NCBI GenBank assembly: GCA_964516135.1
Contig: CAZEWN010000007.1
Location: 1 to 64,000, forward strand
Direction: 5' to 3'
DNA from: 34-65-8 sp964516135
GTDB lineage: Bacteria > Pseudomonadota > Alphaproteobacteria > Sphingomonadales > Sphingomonadaceae
Length of the DNA: 64,000 nucleotides
Part shown: positions 36,973-45,836 of the stretch, piece after piece
Layout: each line of letters starts with the position of its first letter
How positions within the stretch are numbered: position 1 is the stretch's first letter
Notes under the pieces: generated by a model
The model's database searches: none
Told to the model about the DNA's origin: nothing
The model's input: the letters and a program-made list of their open reading frames with translations, nothing else
Made by a program: the position numbers and the translations under genes

Positions 36973-37047
36973 GCTGCTGTAGCTCAGTGGTAGAGCGCAC
37001 CCTTGGTAAGGGTGAGGTCGGGAGTTCAATCCTCCCCAGCAGCACCA
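36973..37047 (+). tRNA. tRNA-Thr (anticodon GGT)
   Basis: A complete cloverleaf is visible. Acceptor GCTGCTG pairs with CAGCAGC, the D arm contains GCTC and GAGC, the anticodon stem is CACCC/GGGTG with loop TTGGTAA, and the T arm GGGAG/CTCCC encloses TTCAATC. The discriminator is A and CCA is encoded. Anticodon GGT (37005-37007) reads ACC and ACT, the codons that make up five of the six positions in the Thr run of the thrS leader. Confidence 0.97.
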
Positions 37048-37152
37048 GTTTTCCCTCTTGCCACTTCGTCGCGCGAAGGCAGGCCCGCGATTGCCGGGCG
37101 TGGCGGTCGATTGACCCTTGCCCAGGACCGGTGTGTTGGCCAGATAAGGCAC

Positions 37153-37650
37153 ATGGATCATCACGCTTCGCCCACCGCGGCCCTCGACGAAGATGCCGCG
37201 CTGACGCCGCTTCACCCGGATCATGTGAAGGTCCTGCGCATCCAGACCGCGTTGGCCGCATTGCCCTTCGCCGTTGGTGCGGGCGTGCTGGAATTCGCCC
37301 AATTGCTGCCGCGTGGGCTGGTGATGGCGCCGGTCCTGATCGTGATTGCCCTCCTGGTGTTGCGGGTGCCGCTGCGCCGCTACCACGCCAAGGGCTTCGA
37401 CATGGGGGAAGACCGGTTGCGGGTGGTGCGTGGCCTGCTGTTCAGTTCCGATACCGTGGTGCCGTTCGGCCGGGTCCAGCACATCGACCTCGATCAAGGG
37501 CCGCTGGAACGGCACTACCGCCTTGCCACCCTGACAGTGCATACTGCCGGCACGCATAACGCCTCCGTTCACCTGCCCGGTCTTGCACATCAGGATGCGG
37601 TCGCCATGCGCGAGACGATCCGAGCGCATATCCGCCGCGAGACAGTGTGA
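37153..37650 (+). CDS. PH domain-containing membrane protein (YdbS-like)
   Basis: This 165-residue protein has two adjacent transmembrane helices (about residues 32-70) followed by one bacterial PH-like domain (bPH_2) with LRVVRGLLFSSDTVVPFGRVQHIDLDQGPLERH. The RVQHIDLxQGPLxR pattern is diagnostic of the YdbS/YdbT group. The start ATG 37153 has AAGGCAC just upstream. It is coupled to the larger PH-domain gene by a GTGA overlap, as in Bacillus ydbST. The pair probably acts together at the membrane; the ligand is unknown. Confidence 0.83.
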   Translation: MDHHASPTAALDEDAALTPLHPDHVKVLRIQTALAALPFAVGAGVLEFAQLLPRGLVMAPVLIVIALLVLRVPLRRYHAKGFDMGEDRLRVVRGLLFSSDTVVPFGRVQHIDLDQGPLERHYRLATLTVHTAGTHNASVHLPGLAHQDAVAMRETIRAHIRRETV

Positions 37651-39152
37651 ACGGCGCCGCTGAACCCAGGCAGCCGCGTCGCACCGCGCCGGTTGGGCTG
37701 TTCGTAAGCGCGATCGCGGGGCTGCGCCAGTCGGTGGCGGCGATTGTCGCGCTGACCTATGTCGCGCGCGACATGGGCCCATTGCTCTGGGTCGGATTGG
37801 CGGTTGCGGTGACCATCCTCGCGATCAACCTCCTTGTCGCGGGCCTTTCCTGGCATCGGCTGACATTTCATGTCGGGGACGAGGACATCCGGGTCGAGAG
37901 CGGCATCGTGTCGCGCACCGCACGATCCGTGCCTTACGAACGGATCCAGGACGTGAGCCTCGAACAAGGGCTGCTGGCGCGGCTGTTCGGGCTGGTCGTG
38001 GTCCGATTCGAAACCGGCGCGGGCGGCGCGGACGATATCGCCCTCACCTACCTGACCGAGGCCGAGGGCGAGGAACTGCGCGGCCTGGTCCGCCGTCGCC
38101 GTGACCAGGACGCTCCGCTGGCCGCGGATGGGCTGGCTGATGTCCCCGACGATCCCGCGACGGTTCTGTTCGCGATGGGGCCGCGCCGCGTGCTGACCTA
38201 CGGAGCATTTGAATTTTCGCTGGCGGTGGTGGCGGTGATCTTCGGCGTGACACAGCAGTTCGATTTCCTGCTGCCCTTCGACATATGGGATCTTGAAGAG
38301 TGGGAGCAACGCCTGGCGGGTTCGGGTGCGCGGCTGGTGGCGCTGGGTACCACGGCCCAGGTCATCGGCGCGCTCATCGGCGTGGCGGCGCTTCTCCTGA
38401 TCGGGTTCGCGACCGGGATCGTGCGCACGCTGCTGCGTGAATGGGGCTTCGTGCTCGAAAAGACCGAACGCGGGTTTCGCCGCCGTCGGGGGCTGCTGAC
38501 GCGCACCGACGTCGTCATGCCCATACACCGGGTCCAGGCCATGCGCATCGGCACGCGAATCGTGCGCCGTATGTTCGGCTGGCATGGCCTCAAATTCGTC
38601 AGCCTGGCGCAAGACGCGGGCACCGCCAACCACGTCGTTGCGCCGTTCGGCAAGGTGGAGGAGCTGTGGCCGGTGGCGTGCGAGGCGGGGTTCGCTCCGC
38701 CCGCCGATGACCTCGTCTGGCAACAGGCCGTGCGCGCCTATCGCAACGACTCGGTCATGCTGGTGGCGATTGTCCCGGCGGTTCTGTCCCTCGTACCCAT
38801 CGCCATGGGTTATCCTTGGTTCGCCGCGATCCCCCTGGCGGTCGGCGCGGCTCTGGTGGTTGGCGAATTGATCGCCTGGCGCAACACCCACCATGCACTC
38901 GACCCCCATCAGGTGCTGTCGCGGAGCGGATGGCTAGCGCCGGGGCTGGAGATCGCGCCGCGGGTGAAGCTCCAGTCGGTTGACTTTCGCCAGGGACCGC
39001 TGGCTCGGCGGCATGGCTACGGCACGCTGCATCTCGGGCTGGCCGGCGGCACGTTTGCCATCGGCGGCGTCGCGGTGGAACGGGCGCGGGAACTGCGCGC
39101 CGCGATCCTCGCCAGCGTCACCGCGACCGATTATTCGGATCTCAACCGCTAG
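37647..39152 (+). CDS. Multi-PH-domain membrane protein (YdbT-like)
   Basis: This 501-residue protein contains three bPH_2 units separated by paired transmembrane helices. The diagnostic strand-turn motif recurs as RSVPYERIQDVSLEQGLLARLFG near residue 95, TDVVMPIHRVQAMRIG near 290 and PRVKLQSVDFRQGPLARR near 440. It starts at GTG 37647, overlapping the stop of the small YdbS-like gene. The YdbS/YdbT pair in Bacillus has been linked to resistance to some bacteriocins; a similar envelope role is possible but unproven here. Confidence 0.85.
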   Translation: MNGAAEPRQPRRTAPVGLFVSAIAGLRQSVAAIVALTYVARDMGPLLWVGLAVAVTILAINLLVAGLSWHRLTFHVGDEDIRVESGIVSRTARSVPYERIQDVSLEQGLLARLFGLVVVRFETGAGGADDIALTYLTEAEGEELRGLVRRRRDQDAPLAADGLADVPDDPATVLFAMGPRRVLTYGAFEFSLAVVAVIFGVTQQFDFLLPFDIWDLEEWEQRLAGSGARLVALGTTAQVIGALIGVAALLLIGFATGIVRTLLREWGFVLEKTERGFRRRRGLLTRTDVVMPIHRVQAMRIGTRIVRRMFGWHGLKFVSLAQDAGTANHVVAPFGKVEELWPVACEAGFAPPADDLVWQQAVRAYRNDSVMLVAIVPAVLSLVPIAMGYPWFAAIPLAVGAALVVGELIAWRNTHHALDPHQVLSRSGWLAPGLEIAPRVKLQSVDFRQGPLARRHGYGTLHLGLAGGTFAIGGVAVERARELRAAILASVTATDYSDLNR

Positions 39153-39448
39153 GCGCGCAAGTTGGTCCAGTCGGGATTGCGGCGGAATTTTGCCTCGACA
39201 TAAGAGCATTGCGGCACGATCCGGAAGCCGTGTTCGCGCGCGTCGACCACCAGCGCCTCGACCAGCGCGGCGGCGATCCCGCGCCCTTCCAGTTCGCGGG
39301 GCACCAGCGTGTGGTCGGCCACGCGCACGCCTTTGCCGCGCGCCTTCCAGGTCAGGCGGCTGACTGCCTCGCTGCCAGGCACCATGGCACGGTATTCGCC
39401 GCGCCCGCCCTCGTCGTGATGCGTGATTTCGATGCCTTCGAGCGCCAT
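39149..39448 (-). CDS. GNAT-family N-acetyltransferase (Acetyltransf_CG type)
   Basis: This 99-residue minimal GNAT has the acetyl-CoA loop PRELEGRGIAAALVEALVVDA near residue 50 and the C-terminal PQCSYVEAKFRRNPDW of the Acetyltransf_CG group. The short length is normal for that group. Start ATG 39448 lies 7 bases from AAGGAG, whereas ATG 39454 would be too close. It is convergent with the YdbT-like gene (overlap 4 bases) and divergent from the threonine aldolase gene. The acceptor substrate is unknown. Confidence 0.85.
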   Translation of the reverse strand: MALEGIEITHHDEGGRGEYRAMVPGSEAVSRLTWKARGKGVRVADHTLVPRELEGRGIAAALVEALVVDAREHGFRIVPQCSYVEAKFRRNPDWTNLRA

Positions 39449-39499
39449 TCCCATGCTCCTTCTTGCCAGCAACGCAAAGCCCGCTAGGGCCGTTCCGAG

Positions 39500-40495
39500 A
39501 TGCAGTTCCTCTCCGACAACGCCGCTTCGGTCCACCCGCGCGTGTGGGATGCGATGCGCGCGGCCAACGCGCCCGACGCCCCCTATGATGGCGACGCGCT
39601 CAGCCGCGAGCTCGACGCGCGCTTCGCCGATCTGTTCGGGCGCCAGTGCGCGGTGCTTTGGGTGGCGACGGGTACGGCGGCCAACTGCCTCGCGCTCGCT
39701 ACCATGTGTCCGCCCCATGGCGGTGTGGTGTGCCACAGCGAGGCGCACATTGAGGTCGACGAAGGCGGCGCGCCGGGGTTTTATCTCCACGGGGCCAAGC
39801 TCATGCTGGCGGATGGCGAAGGTGCCAAACTGACACCGGACGCGATACGCGCGGTCATCGATCCGATCCGCGATGATGTGCACCAAGTCCACCCGCATGC
39901 GATCTCGGTGACCCAGGCAAGCGAGTACGGCCGCAGTTATCGGCCGGCGGAACTGGCCGCGATCGGTACACTAGCGGCCGAGCGGGGGTTGGGCCTGCAC
40001 GTCGATGGCGCGCGCTTCGCCAATGCCGTTGCCTTCCTCGGCTGCTCACCGGGCGAAGCGGTCGGCGCGGCGCAGGCACTGAGTTTCGGCTGCGTCAAGA
40101 ACGGCGGGATGAGCGCGGAGGCGATCGTGTTTTTCGACCTCGCGCTGGCCGATGTCGCCCGCTATCGCCGCAAGCGCGCCGGGCACCTGCAAAGCAAGGG
40201 CCGCTTTCTCGCCGCGCAATTGCTGGCGATGCTCGAAGGCGACTTGTGGCTTGCCAATGCCCACGCCGCCAACACCGCCGCGGCGGAAATCGCCCTCGCA
40301 TGCGGCGGGAGGCTGATGCACCCGGTCGAGGCCAACGAGTTGTTCGTTCGGCTGACCCCGACGGAACGCGAGGCACTGCGCGCGCAAGGCTTCGTTTTCT
40401 ACGACTGGGGCGCGGACGGTGCGCGCTTTGTGACAGCATGGAATACACGCCAGGACGACGCGCAGGCGCTTGCAAGCGCGATCGCGGGCCTATGA
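39500..40495 (+). CDS. ltaE: Low-specificity L-threonine aldolase-like PLP enzyme
   Basis: This 331-residue fold-type I PLP enzyme of the beta-eliminating lyase family cleaves beta-hydroxy amino acids such as threonine to glycine and an aldehyde. It starts with the family motif FLSDNAASVHPRV, has AHIEVDEGGAPGF and LHVDGARFANAV (Asp binding the PLP nitrogen), and the Schiff-base Lys in LSFGCVKNGGM. The exact substrate is a family inference. It is coupled to the EamA transporter by an ATGA overlap. Confidence 0.87.
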   Translation: MQFLSDNAASVHPRVWDAMRAANAPDAPYDGDALSRELDARFADLFGRQCAVLWVATGTAANCLALATMCPPHGGVVCHSEAHIEVDEGGAPGFYLHGAKLMLADGEGAKLTPDAIRAVIDPIRDDVHQVHPHAISVTQASEYGRSYRPAELAAIGTLAAERGLGLHVDGARFANAVAFLGCSPGEAVGAAQALSFGCVKNGGMSAEAIVFFDLALADVARYRRKRAGHLQSKGRFLAAQLLAMLEGDLWLANAHAANTAAAEIALACGGRLMHPVEANELFVRLTPTEREALRAQGFVFYDWGADGARFVTAWNTRQDDAQALASAIAGL

Positions 40496-41400
40496 GCGAA
40501 GCTGCGCCGCACGCGCTGCTGCGGCCGCGCATCGCGATCCCGTTCGTGGTGGTGGCGCTGATCTGGGGTTCGACCTGGTACGTCATCACCGGCCAGATCG
40601 CGGAAGCTCCGCCAAGCTGGTCGATTGCTTACCGTTTCGCCATGGCAACCCCCGCAATGTTCGTGCTCGCGATGCTCATGCGCCAGACCTTATGGATGAG
40701 CCGCGCGGGGCATGTCCTTGCCGGGTTGATCGGATTGACCCAGTTCTGCGGCAATTTCAATTTCGTGTATCGGGCCGAACTGCACCTTACCTCGGGCGTG
40801 GTCGCGGTGATGTTCGGCATGCTGATGGTCCCCAACGCGCTGCTCGCGCGAATGTGGCTGGGACAAAAGGTGACGCCGCGTTTCCTGATCGGCAGCGCCA
40901 TCGCGATTGTCGGCATCGCCTTGCTGCTGGTGCACGAGGCGCGCGTCGCGCGGCTGGGCGGTGATGTCTTGCTCGGCGTGGTCCTGGCGGTGGGCGGCAT
41001 CCTATCCGCATCGGTGGCGAATGTCGTGCAGGCGAACGATACCGGGCGCGCGCAACCGATGGTCACGCTGCTGGCGTTCGCCATGCTTTATGGCACGGGG
41101 TTCGACGTAGCGCTGGCGTGGCTGACTGCTGGGCCGCCAGTGTTTCCGCCCTCAGCCGCTTTCTGGGCCGGAACCGCGTGGCTGGCGCTGGCGGGATCGG
41201 TGGTGACCTTTCCGCTCTACTATGGGATCGTGCGCGCGATCGGGCCAGGACGGGCCGCTTACAATGGCGTCATGGTGATCGTGATCGCGATGCTGATCTC
41301 AACGCTGGTCGAAGGTTATCAGTGGTCGGCGCTGGCGATTGGCGGTGCGGTGCTTGGGACGCTGGGCATGGTTGTGGCTTTGCGGGCGCGTCAGGTCTGA
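40492..41400 (+). CDS. DMT-family (EamA) transporter
   Basis: This 302-residue protein has ten predicted helices in two EamA repeats. ALIWGSTWYVI opens the first repeat, and the second starts near LLGVVLAVGGILSASVANVV. The family exports amino acids and other small metabolites. Its ATGA overlap with the threonine aldolase gene suggests a linked substrate, perhaps an amino acid, but this is inference. ATG 40492 is chosen because homology begins there. Confidence 0.85.
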   Translation: MSEAAPHALLRPRIAIPFVVVALIWGSTWYVITGQIAEAPPSWSIAYRFAMATPAMFVLAMLMRQTLWMSRAGHVLAGLIGLTQFCGNFNFVYRAELHLTSGVVAVMFGMLMVPNALLARMWLGQKVTPRFLIGSAIAIVGIALLLVHEARVARLGGDVLLGVVLAVGGILSASVANVVQANDTGRAQPMVTLLAFAMLYGTGFDVALAWLTAGPPVFPPSAAFWAGTAWLALAGSVVTFPLYYGIVRAIGPGRAAYNGVMVIVIAMLISTLVEGYQWSALAIGGAVLGTLGMVVALRARQV

Positions 41401-41405
41401 GCTCG

Positions 41406-42185
41406 TCAAACCAGGGCGGCCAGCCCCTCGCGATAAGTTGGATAGCGTGGCTGCCAGCCCAGAATGCGCCTGGCCTTGCCGTTCGCCACGCGGCGGTTTT
41501 CGGTATAGAAACCGCGTGCCATCGGGCTCAGCTCGGCTTCCTCCATGGTCTGGAGCGGCGGTGGGGGAAGGCGGAGCAGGCGGCAGGCCTCTTCAATCAC
41601 CGCGTTCTGGCTGCACGGCAGGTCGTCGGCGAGGTTGTAGGCGCCGGGTGGCCCATCGAAGCCCGTCAGTACCCCGGTCGCGATGTCGTCGACGTGGATC
41701 CGGCTGAAGACCTGGTCGGGCAAATCGATCCGGTGCGCGCGCCCCGTGCGCACCCGGTCGAGCGCGCTACGCCCCGGACCGTAGATGCCGGGTAGCCGGA
41801 ACACGCGCGCACCCGTCGCCAGCCACGCCGCATCCGCCTCCGTCCGCGCGCTGCGGCGGCCGGTTCCAGTCGGGGCCGTCTCGTCCACCCAAGCCCCGCC
41901 GGTGTCGCCGTAAACGCCGGTCGAAGAGAGATAGCCGAGCCAGCGCGTTCCGGCGACGACAAGGTCGCCATAGGTGGCCAGCACCGGATCGCCGCCGCTT
42001 TCGTCTGGTGGAACCGACGACAGCACATGGCTCGCTTCGCCCAGCGCGCACCGCACCTGCTCGTCATCGCCGAAGTCGCAGTTGCCCCCGCGCCCGGTGC
42101 CGCGCACATCCCAGCCGCGCCCCCGCAGCATATCGGCTACCCGTCCGGCGGTATAACCCATGCCGAAGATGAACATCTTGCCCAT
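41406..42185 (-). CDS. NAD(P)-dependent epimerase/dehydratase family protein (YeeZ-like)
   Basis: This 259-residue extended-SDR-like protein starts with a variant nucleotide-binding loop, MFIFGMGYTAGRVADML. It has YLSSTGVYGDTGG with the SDR Tyr, RLPGIYGPGR, and FSRIHVDDIATG. The order matches YeeZ-type proteins. The first glycine motif is GMGYTAG rather than GxxGxxG with a Thr, a common feature of this subgroup. Substrate unknown. It is convergent with the EamA gene (5 bases apart) and divergent from pepN. Confidence 0.82.
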   Translation of the reverse strand: MGKMFIFGMGYTAGRVADMLRGRGWDVRGTGRGGNCDFGDDEQVRCALGEASHVLSSVPPDESGGDPVLATYGDLVVAGTRWLGYLSSTGVYGDTGGAWVDETAPTGTGRRSARTEADAAWLATGARVFRLPGIYGPGRSALDRVRTGRAHRIDLPDQVFSRIHVDDIATGVLTGFDGPPGAYNLADDLPCSQNAVIEEACRLLRLPPPPLQTMEEAELSPMARGFYTENRRVANGKARRILGWQPRYPTYREGLAALV

Positions 42186-42238
42186 GCCGAGCGTTCTAGC
42201 GGCTGGACCCGTCAGTGAAAGGGACTAGAGCGTCACGC

Positions 42239-44893
42239 ATGGATATCGCCCGCACCCCCTCGACCGCCGACGGCAATCCGGAAATGGCAGACGCCGCCCT
42301 CATGCCCGCTGAACCGCCGCTGATCCGGCGCGAGGATTATCGCCCGTTCCCATGGCTCGTTCCAACCACACATCTCGATTTCGAACTCGGGCTGGACCGG
42401 ACCCGCGTCACCGCGCGGCTTGCGGTTGCGCGCAATCCCAGGGGCAACCACGCCGACGCGATCCGCCTCAATGGCGACGGGCTGGCGGCACTGTCGGTTT
42501 CGGTCGATGGCAAACCCGCGAGCGGCTGGTCGATGGACGGCGGCGACCTGATCCTTCCGCTGCCGGGCGACTCTCATGCAATCGAAATCGTTACCGAGAT
42601 CGACCCCAGCGCCAATTCGCAGCTCATGGGCCTCTATGCCTCGAACGGGATGCTGTGTACCCAGTGCGAGGCGGAAGGGTTCCGCCGCATCACCTTCTTC
42701 CCCGACCGGCCTGACGTGCTCAGCACCTACACGGTGCGGATGTCGGGGCCGAAGGCGCGGTTTCCGATCCTGCTCTGCAATGGCAACGAGGTTTCGACTG
42801 GCGCGGGCGCGGATGGGACGCATTGGGCGGAATGGCACGACCCCTGGCCGAAGCCGAGCTATCTGTTCGCGCTGGTCGCAGGTGATCTGGTTGCCAACAC
42901 CGGCACCTTCACCACGGCCGGCGGGCGCGAGGTTACGCTCAACATCTGGGTTCGGGCGGAAGACCTGCCGCGCACCGACCACGCGCTTGCATCGCTGCAC
43001 AAGTCCATGGCGTGGGACGAGCAGGCGTTCGGACGCGAATACGACCTCGACCTCTACAACATCGTCGCCGTCAGCGATTTCAACATGGGCGCGATGGAGA
43101 ACAAGGGGCTCAACGTCTTCAACACCAAGTATGTCCTGGCCGACCGCGAAACCGCCACCGATGGCGATTTTGACGCGGTCGAAGGCGTGATCGCGCATGA
43201 ATACTTCCACAACTGGTCAGGCAACCGGGTGACCTGCCAGGACTGGTTCCAGCTGAGCCTCAAGGAAGGTTTCACCGTGCTGCGCGACCAGCTGTTCAGC
43301 CAGGACATGCAGGGCGAGGCGGTGAAGCGGATCGAGGATGTGCGCGTGCTGCGCCAAGTCCAGTTTCCGGAGGATTCGGGGCCGCTGGCGCATCCTATCA
43401 GGCCCGACAGCTTCCGCGAGATTTCCAACTTCTACACCGCCACGATCTACAACAAGGGCGCCGAGGTCATCCGCATGATGCGCACAATGGCCGGGCCCGA
43501 GCGATTTCGCGCCGGTTGCGACCTCTACTTCACGCTGCATGACGGCGCGGCGGCGACGTGCGAAGATTTCGTCAGCGCGATCGAGGATGGCGCCGGGCTC
43601 GACCTTGGCCAATTCCGCCTGTGGTACTCGCAGGCCGGGACGCCCAAGGTCGAAGTGGTGCTGACCCATCAGGGCGATTCCGCGACGCTGACCCTGCGAC
43701 AGACAGTGCCGCCGACACCCGGCCAGCCGGAAAAGGCGCCGATGCCGATCCCGCTGCGCCTCGCGCTGTTCGACCGCGACAGGGGAACGCACCGGGGCGA
43801 GGAGCTTGTTGTGCTCGACCGCGCCCAGCAGTCGTTCACCTTCGAGGGCTTCGCAGCCCCGCCGATACTGTCGATCAATCGCGGCTATTCCGCCCCGGTC
43901 GCGATCGACCGCGCGGTGAGCCACGAGGATCTGGTGTTCCTCGCCGCGCACGACGACGATGCTTTCGCCCGCTACGAGGCAATGCAGGAACTGGTGGTCG
44001 GACATCTCGTTGCGGCCAGCGGCGATGGGCTGGACGAGAATGCCCGTGATGCCGGGCGCACGGCGATCCGCGATGCGCTTCGTTCAATCATCACTGACCC
44101 ATTGCTTGAAGATTCGATGCGCGGCGAACTGATGTTGCTGCCAAGCCATAGCTACATCGCCGAACAGCAGCTGATCGCTGATCCGGGCCGCATCCACGCC
44201 GAGCGCGAGGGACTGAAGGCCTGGCTTGGTCAGGCGCTGGAAAGCGACCTCGCCGCGCTCCATGCCCGGGCCGCCATGATTCCCTTCAGTCTCGACGCGG
44301 CCGCGAAGGGTGCACGCAAGGTGAAGACGCAAGCATTGGTCTATCTGGCGGCTGGCGAGCCGGAGGGGGCGTCGACAAAGGCGACGGCGCAATACGACGC
44401 GGCCGACAACATGACTGACCGCCAAGGTGCCCTGATGGTACTAACCGGCCTGCAATCGTCGTCGCGCACCGCCCGGTTGATCGACTTTTACAATCGCTAT
44501 CGCGACAATCCGCTGGTGGTCGACAAATGGTTCAGCCTGCAAGCGATGAGCCTGCACCCGCATGCGATCGAGCATGTGCGCGCGCTGGCCGGGCACCCCG
44601 ACTTCACGCTGCGCAACCCGAACCGGGTGCGGTCGCTTTATATGGCGTTTGCCGGTAACCCGTGTGCCTTTCACGCGGTGGACGGGTCCGGTTACCGCAT
44701 GATCGCCGATCTGATCATCGCGCTCGATCCAATCAACGCGCAGACCGCGGCGCGCTTCGTACCCGCGCTGGGCCGCTGGCGGCGAATCGAGCCGGTGCGC
44801 GCCCGATTGATGCGCGCCGAACTGGAGCGGATCGTGGCGGCGGGCGGCCTTTCGCGCGACACTCACGAACAGGTGAGCCGCAGCCTTGGCTGA
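42239..44893 (+). CDS. pepN: Aminopeptidase N
   Basis: This M1-family zinc aminopeptidase of 884 residues is of the E. coli PepN type. The exopeptidase motif FNMGAMENKGLNVF lies near residue 285 and the zinc site VIAHEYFHNWSGNRVTC near residue 320, with the third ligand Glu in the following KEGFT segment. A long alpha-helical C-terminal domain follows. The start is uncertain: ATG 42239 is used here, and GTG 42215 or ATG 42284 are alternatives. The end overlaps pgeF by 8 bases. Confidence 0.94.
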   Translation: MDIARTPSTADGNPEMADAALMPAEPPLIRREDYRPFPWLVPTTHLDFELGLDRTRVTARLAVARNPRGNHADAIRLNGDGLAALSVSVDGKPASGWSMDGGDLILPLPGDSHAIEIVTEIDPSANSQLMGLYASNGMLCTQCEAEGFRRITFFPDRPDVLSTYTVRMSGPKARFPILLCNGNEVSTGAGADGTHWAEWHDPWPKPSYLFALVAGDLVANTGTFTTAGGREVTLNIWVRAEDLPRTDHALASLHKSMAWDEQAFGREYDLDLYNIVAVSDFNMGAMENKGLNVFNTKYVLADRETATDGDFDAVEGVIAHEYFHNWSGNRVTCQDWFQLSLKEGFTVLRDQLFSQDMQGEAVKRIEDVRVLRQVQFPEDSGPLAHPIRPDSFREISNFYTATIYNKGAEVIRMMRTMAGPERFRAGCDLYFTLHDGAAATCEDFVSAIEDGAGLDLGQFRLWYSQAGTPKVEVVLTHQGDSATLTLRQTVPPTPGQPEKAPMPIPLRLALFDRDRGTHRGEELVVLDRAQQSFTFEGFAAPPILSINRGYSAPVAIDRAVSHEDLVFLAAHDDDAFARYEAMQELVVGHLVAASGDGLDENARDAGRTAIRDALRSIITDPLLEDSMRGELMLLPSHSYIAEQQLIADPGRIHAEREGLKAWLGQALESDLAALHARAAMIPFSLDAAAKGARKVKTQALVYLAAGEPEGASTKATAQYDAADNMTDRQGALMVLTGLQSSSRTARLIDFYNRYRDNPLVVDKWFSLQAMSLHPHAIEHVRALAGHPDFTLRNPNRVRSLYMAFAGNPCAFHAVDGSGYRMIADLIIALDPINAQTAARFVPALGRWRRIEPVRARLMRAELERIVAAGGLSRDTHEQVSRSLG

Positions 44894-45635
44894 AGCCCTG
44901 CGCTCGGACGTGCTGGCGGGTACGCGGCACGGGTTCATGACCCGGCGGGGCGGCGTCTCGGGCGGCGTGGTATCCGGGCTCCAGTGCGGCTTTGGTGCGG
45001 GCGATGAAGAGGGCGCGGTGCGCGCCAACCGTGCGCTGGCGGTGGCTGCTGTTGCGCCCGGCGCCACGCTGGTGACGCCCTATCAGGTCCATTCGGCGGA
45101 CGCCCTGATCGTGAACGAACCGTGGGAGTGGAGGGACCGGCCCACCGCAGACGCGGTCGTCACCGACCGGCCATGCCTCGTGCTCGGAATCGTCACCGCC
45201 GATTGTGCACCGGTGCTGTTCGCCGATGTCGAGGCGGGCGTGGTGGGCGCGACCCATGCAGGCTGGCGCGGCGCGCATGGCGGGGTGCTCGAAAATACTG
45301 TTGCCGCCATGGAAAACCTCGGCGCGCGTCCGGCAAGGATCGCGGCGGCGATCGGCCCGACCATCGCGCAAGCCAGCTACGAGGTCGACGAGGATTTTCG
45401 CGCCCGGTTCGGGCTGGAGGAGGCGCGCTTTTTTGTCGGGGGAAGCGTTGGGCACTGGCAGTTCGACCTGCCCGCCTATATTGCGTGGCGGCTCGCGAAG
45501 ATCGGCGTCGCCCGGATCGATGATCTCGGCCGCGACACTTACGCAGAACCTGACCGGTTCTATTCGTTTCGCCGTGCCACCCATCGGGGGGAGCCAAATT
45601 ACGGGCGGCAGTTGAGCCTCGTCGCACTTGCATGA
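44886..45635 (+). CDS. pgeF: Peptidoglycan editing factor PgeF (multicopper-like, YfiH)
   Basis: This 249-residue protein of the DUF152/laccase-domain family has metal ligands in YQVHSADAL, TADCAPVLF and THAGWRGAHGG. Members once called polyphenol oxidase are now associated with removing wrongly incorporated L-Ser from peptidoglycan precursors. TTG 44886 lies inside the end of pepN, so translation is coupled. A 201-base non-coding stretch follows before petA and contains a predicted promoter and a perfect dyad. Confidence 0.9.
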   Translation: MAEALRSDVLAGTRHGFMTRRGGVSGGVVSGLQCGFGAGDEEGAVRANRALAVAAVAPGATLVTPYQVHSADALIVNEPWEWRDRPTADAVVTDRPCLVLGIVTADCAPVLFADVEAGVVGATHAGWRGAHGGVLENTVAAMENLGARPARIAAAIGPTIAQASYEVDEDFRARFGLEEARFFVGGSVGHWQFDLPAYIAWRLAKIGVARIDDLGRDTYAEPDRFYSFRRATHRGEPNYGRQLSLVALA

Positions 45636-45664
45636 AAGTGCACGGGTGCTTGCCCAAAATGCGG

Positions 45665-45693
45665 TTGGCAAACGCGACGCCCCCGTTTACAGG
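45665..45693 (+). promoter_or_regulatory. Predicted promoter of petABC
   Basis: TTGGCA (45665-45670) and TACAGG (45688-45693) are spaced by 17 bases and lie about 145 bases before petA. The match to sigma-70 hexamers is moderate. Confidence 0.4.
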
Positions 45694-45792
45694 CCGCCCA
45701 AACCGGCGCCGGGCCGTACCTTTCGCGCGTGTCCGGCGGGCGCCGCAAGGGGGCAAATCCTTGGCATCGGCGATGGTGGTTCACGCGTGTTG

Positions 45793-45810
45793 CCGCCCCG
45801 CGCGGGGCGG
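45793..45810. other. Perfect 18-bp palindrome in the petA leader
   Basis: CCGCCCCGC is followed directly by its complement GCGGGGCGG, 26 bases before the petA start. There is no T-tract. It could be an RNA hairpin in the petABC leader or a protein-binding dyad. Confidence 0.4.
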
Positions 45811-45836
45811 AATGAAGGCTAGGCAAGGCAGGTCAC

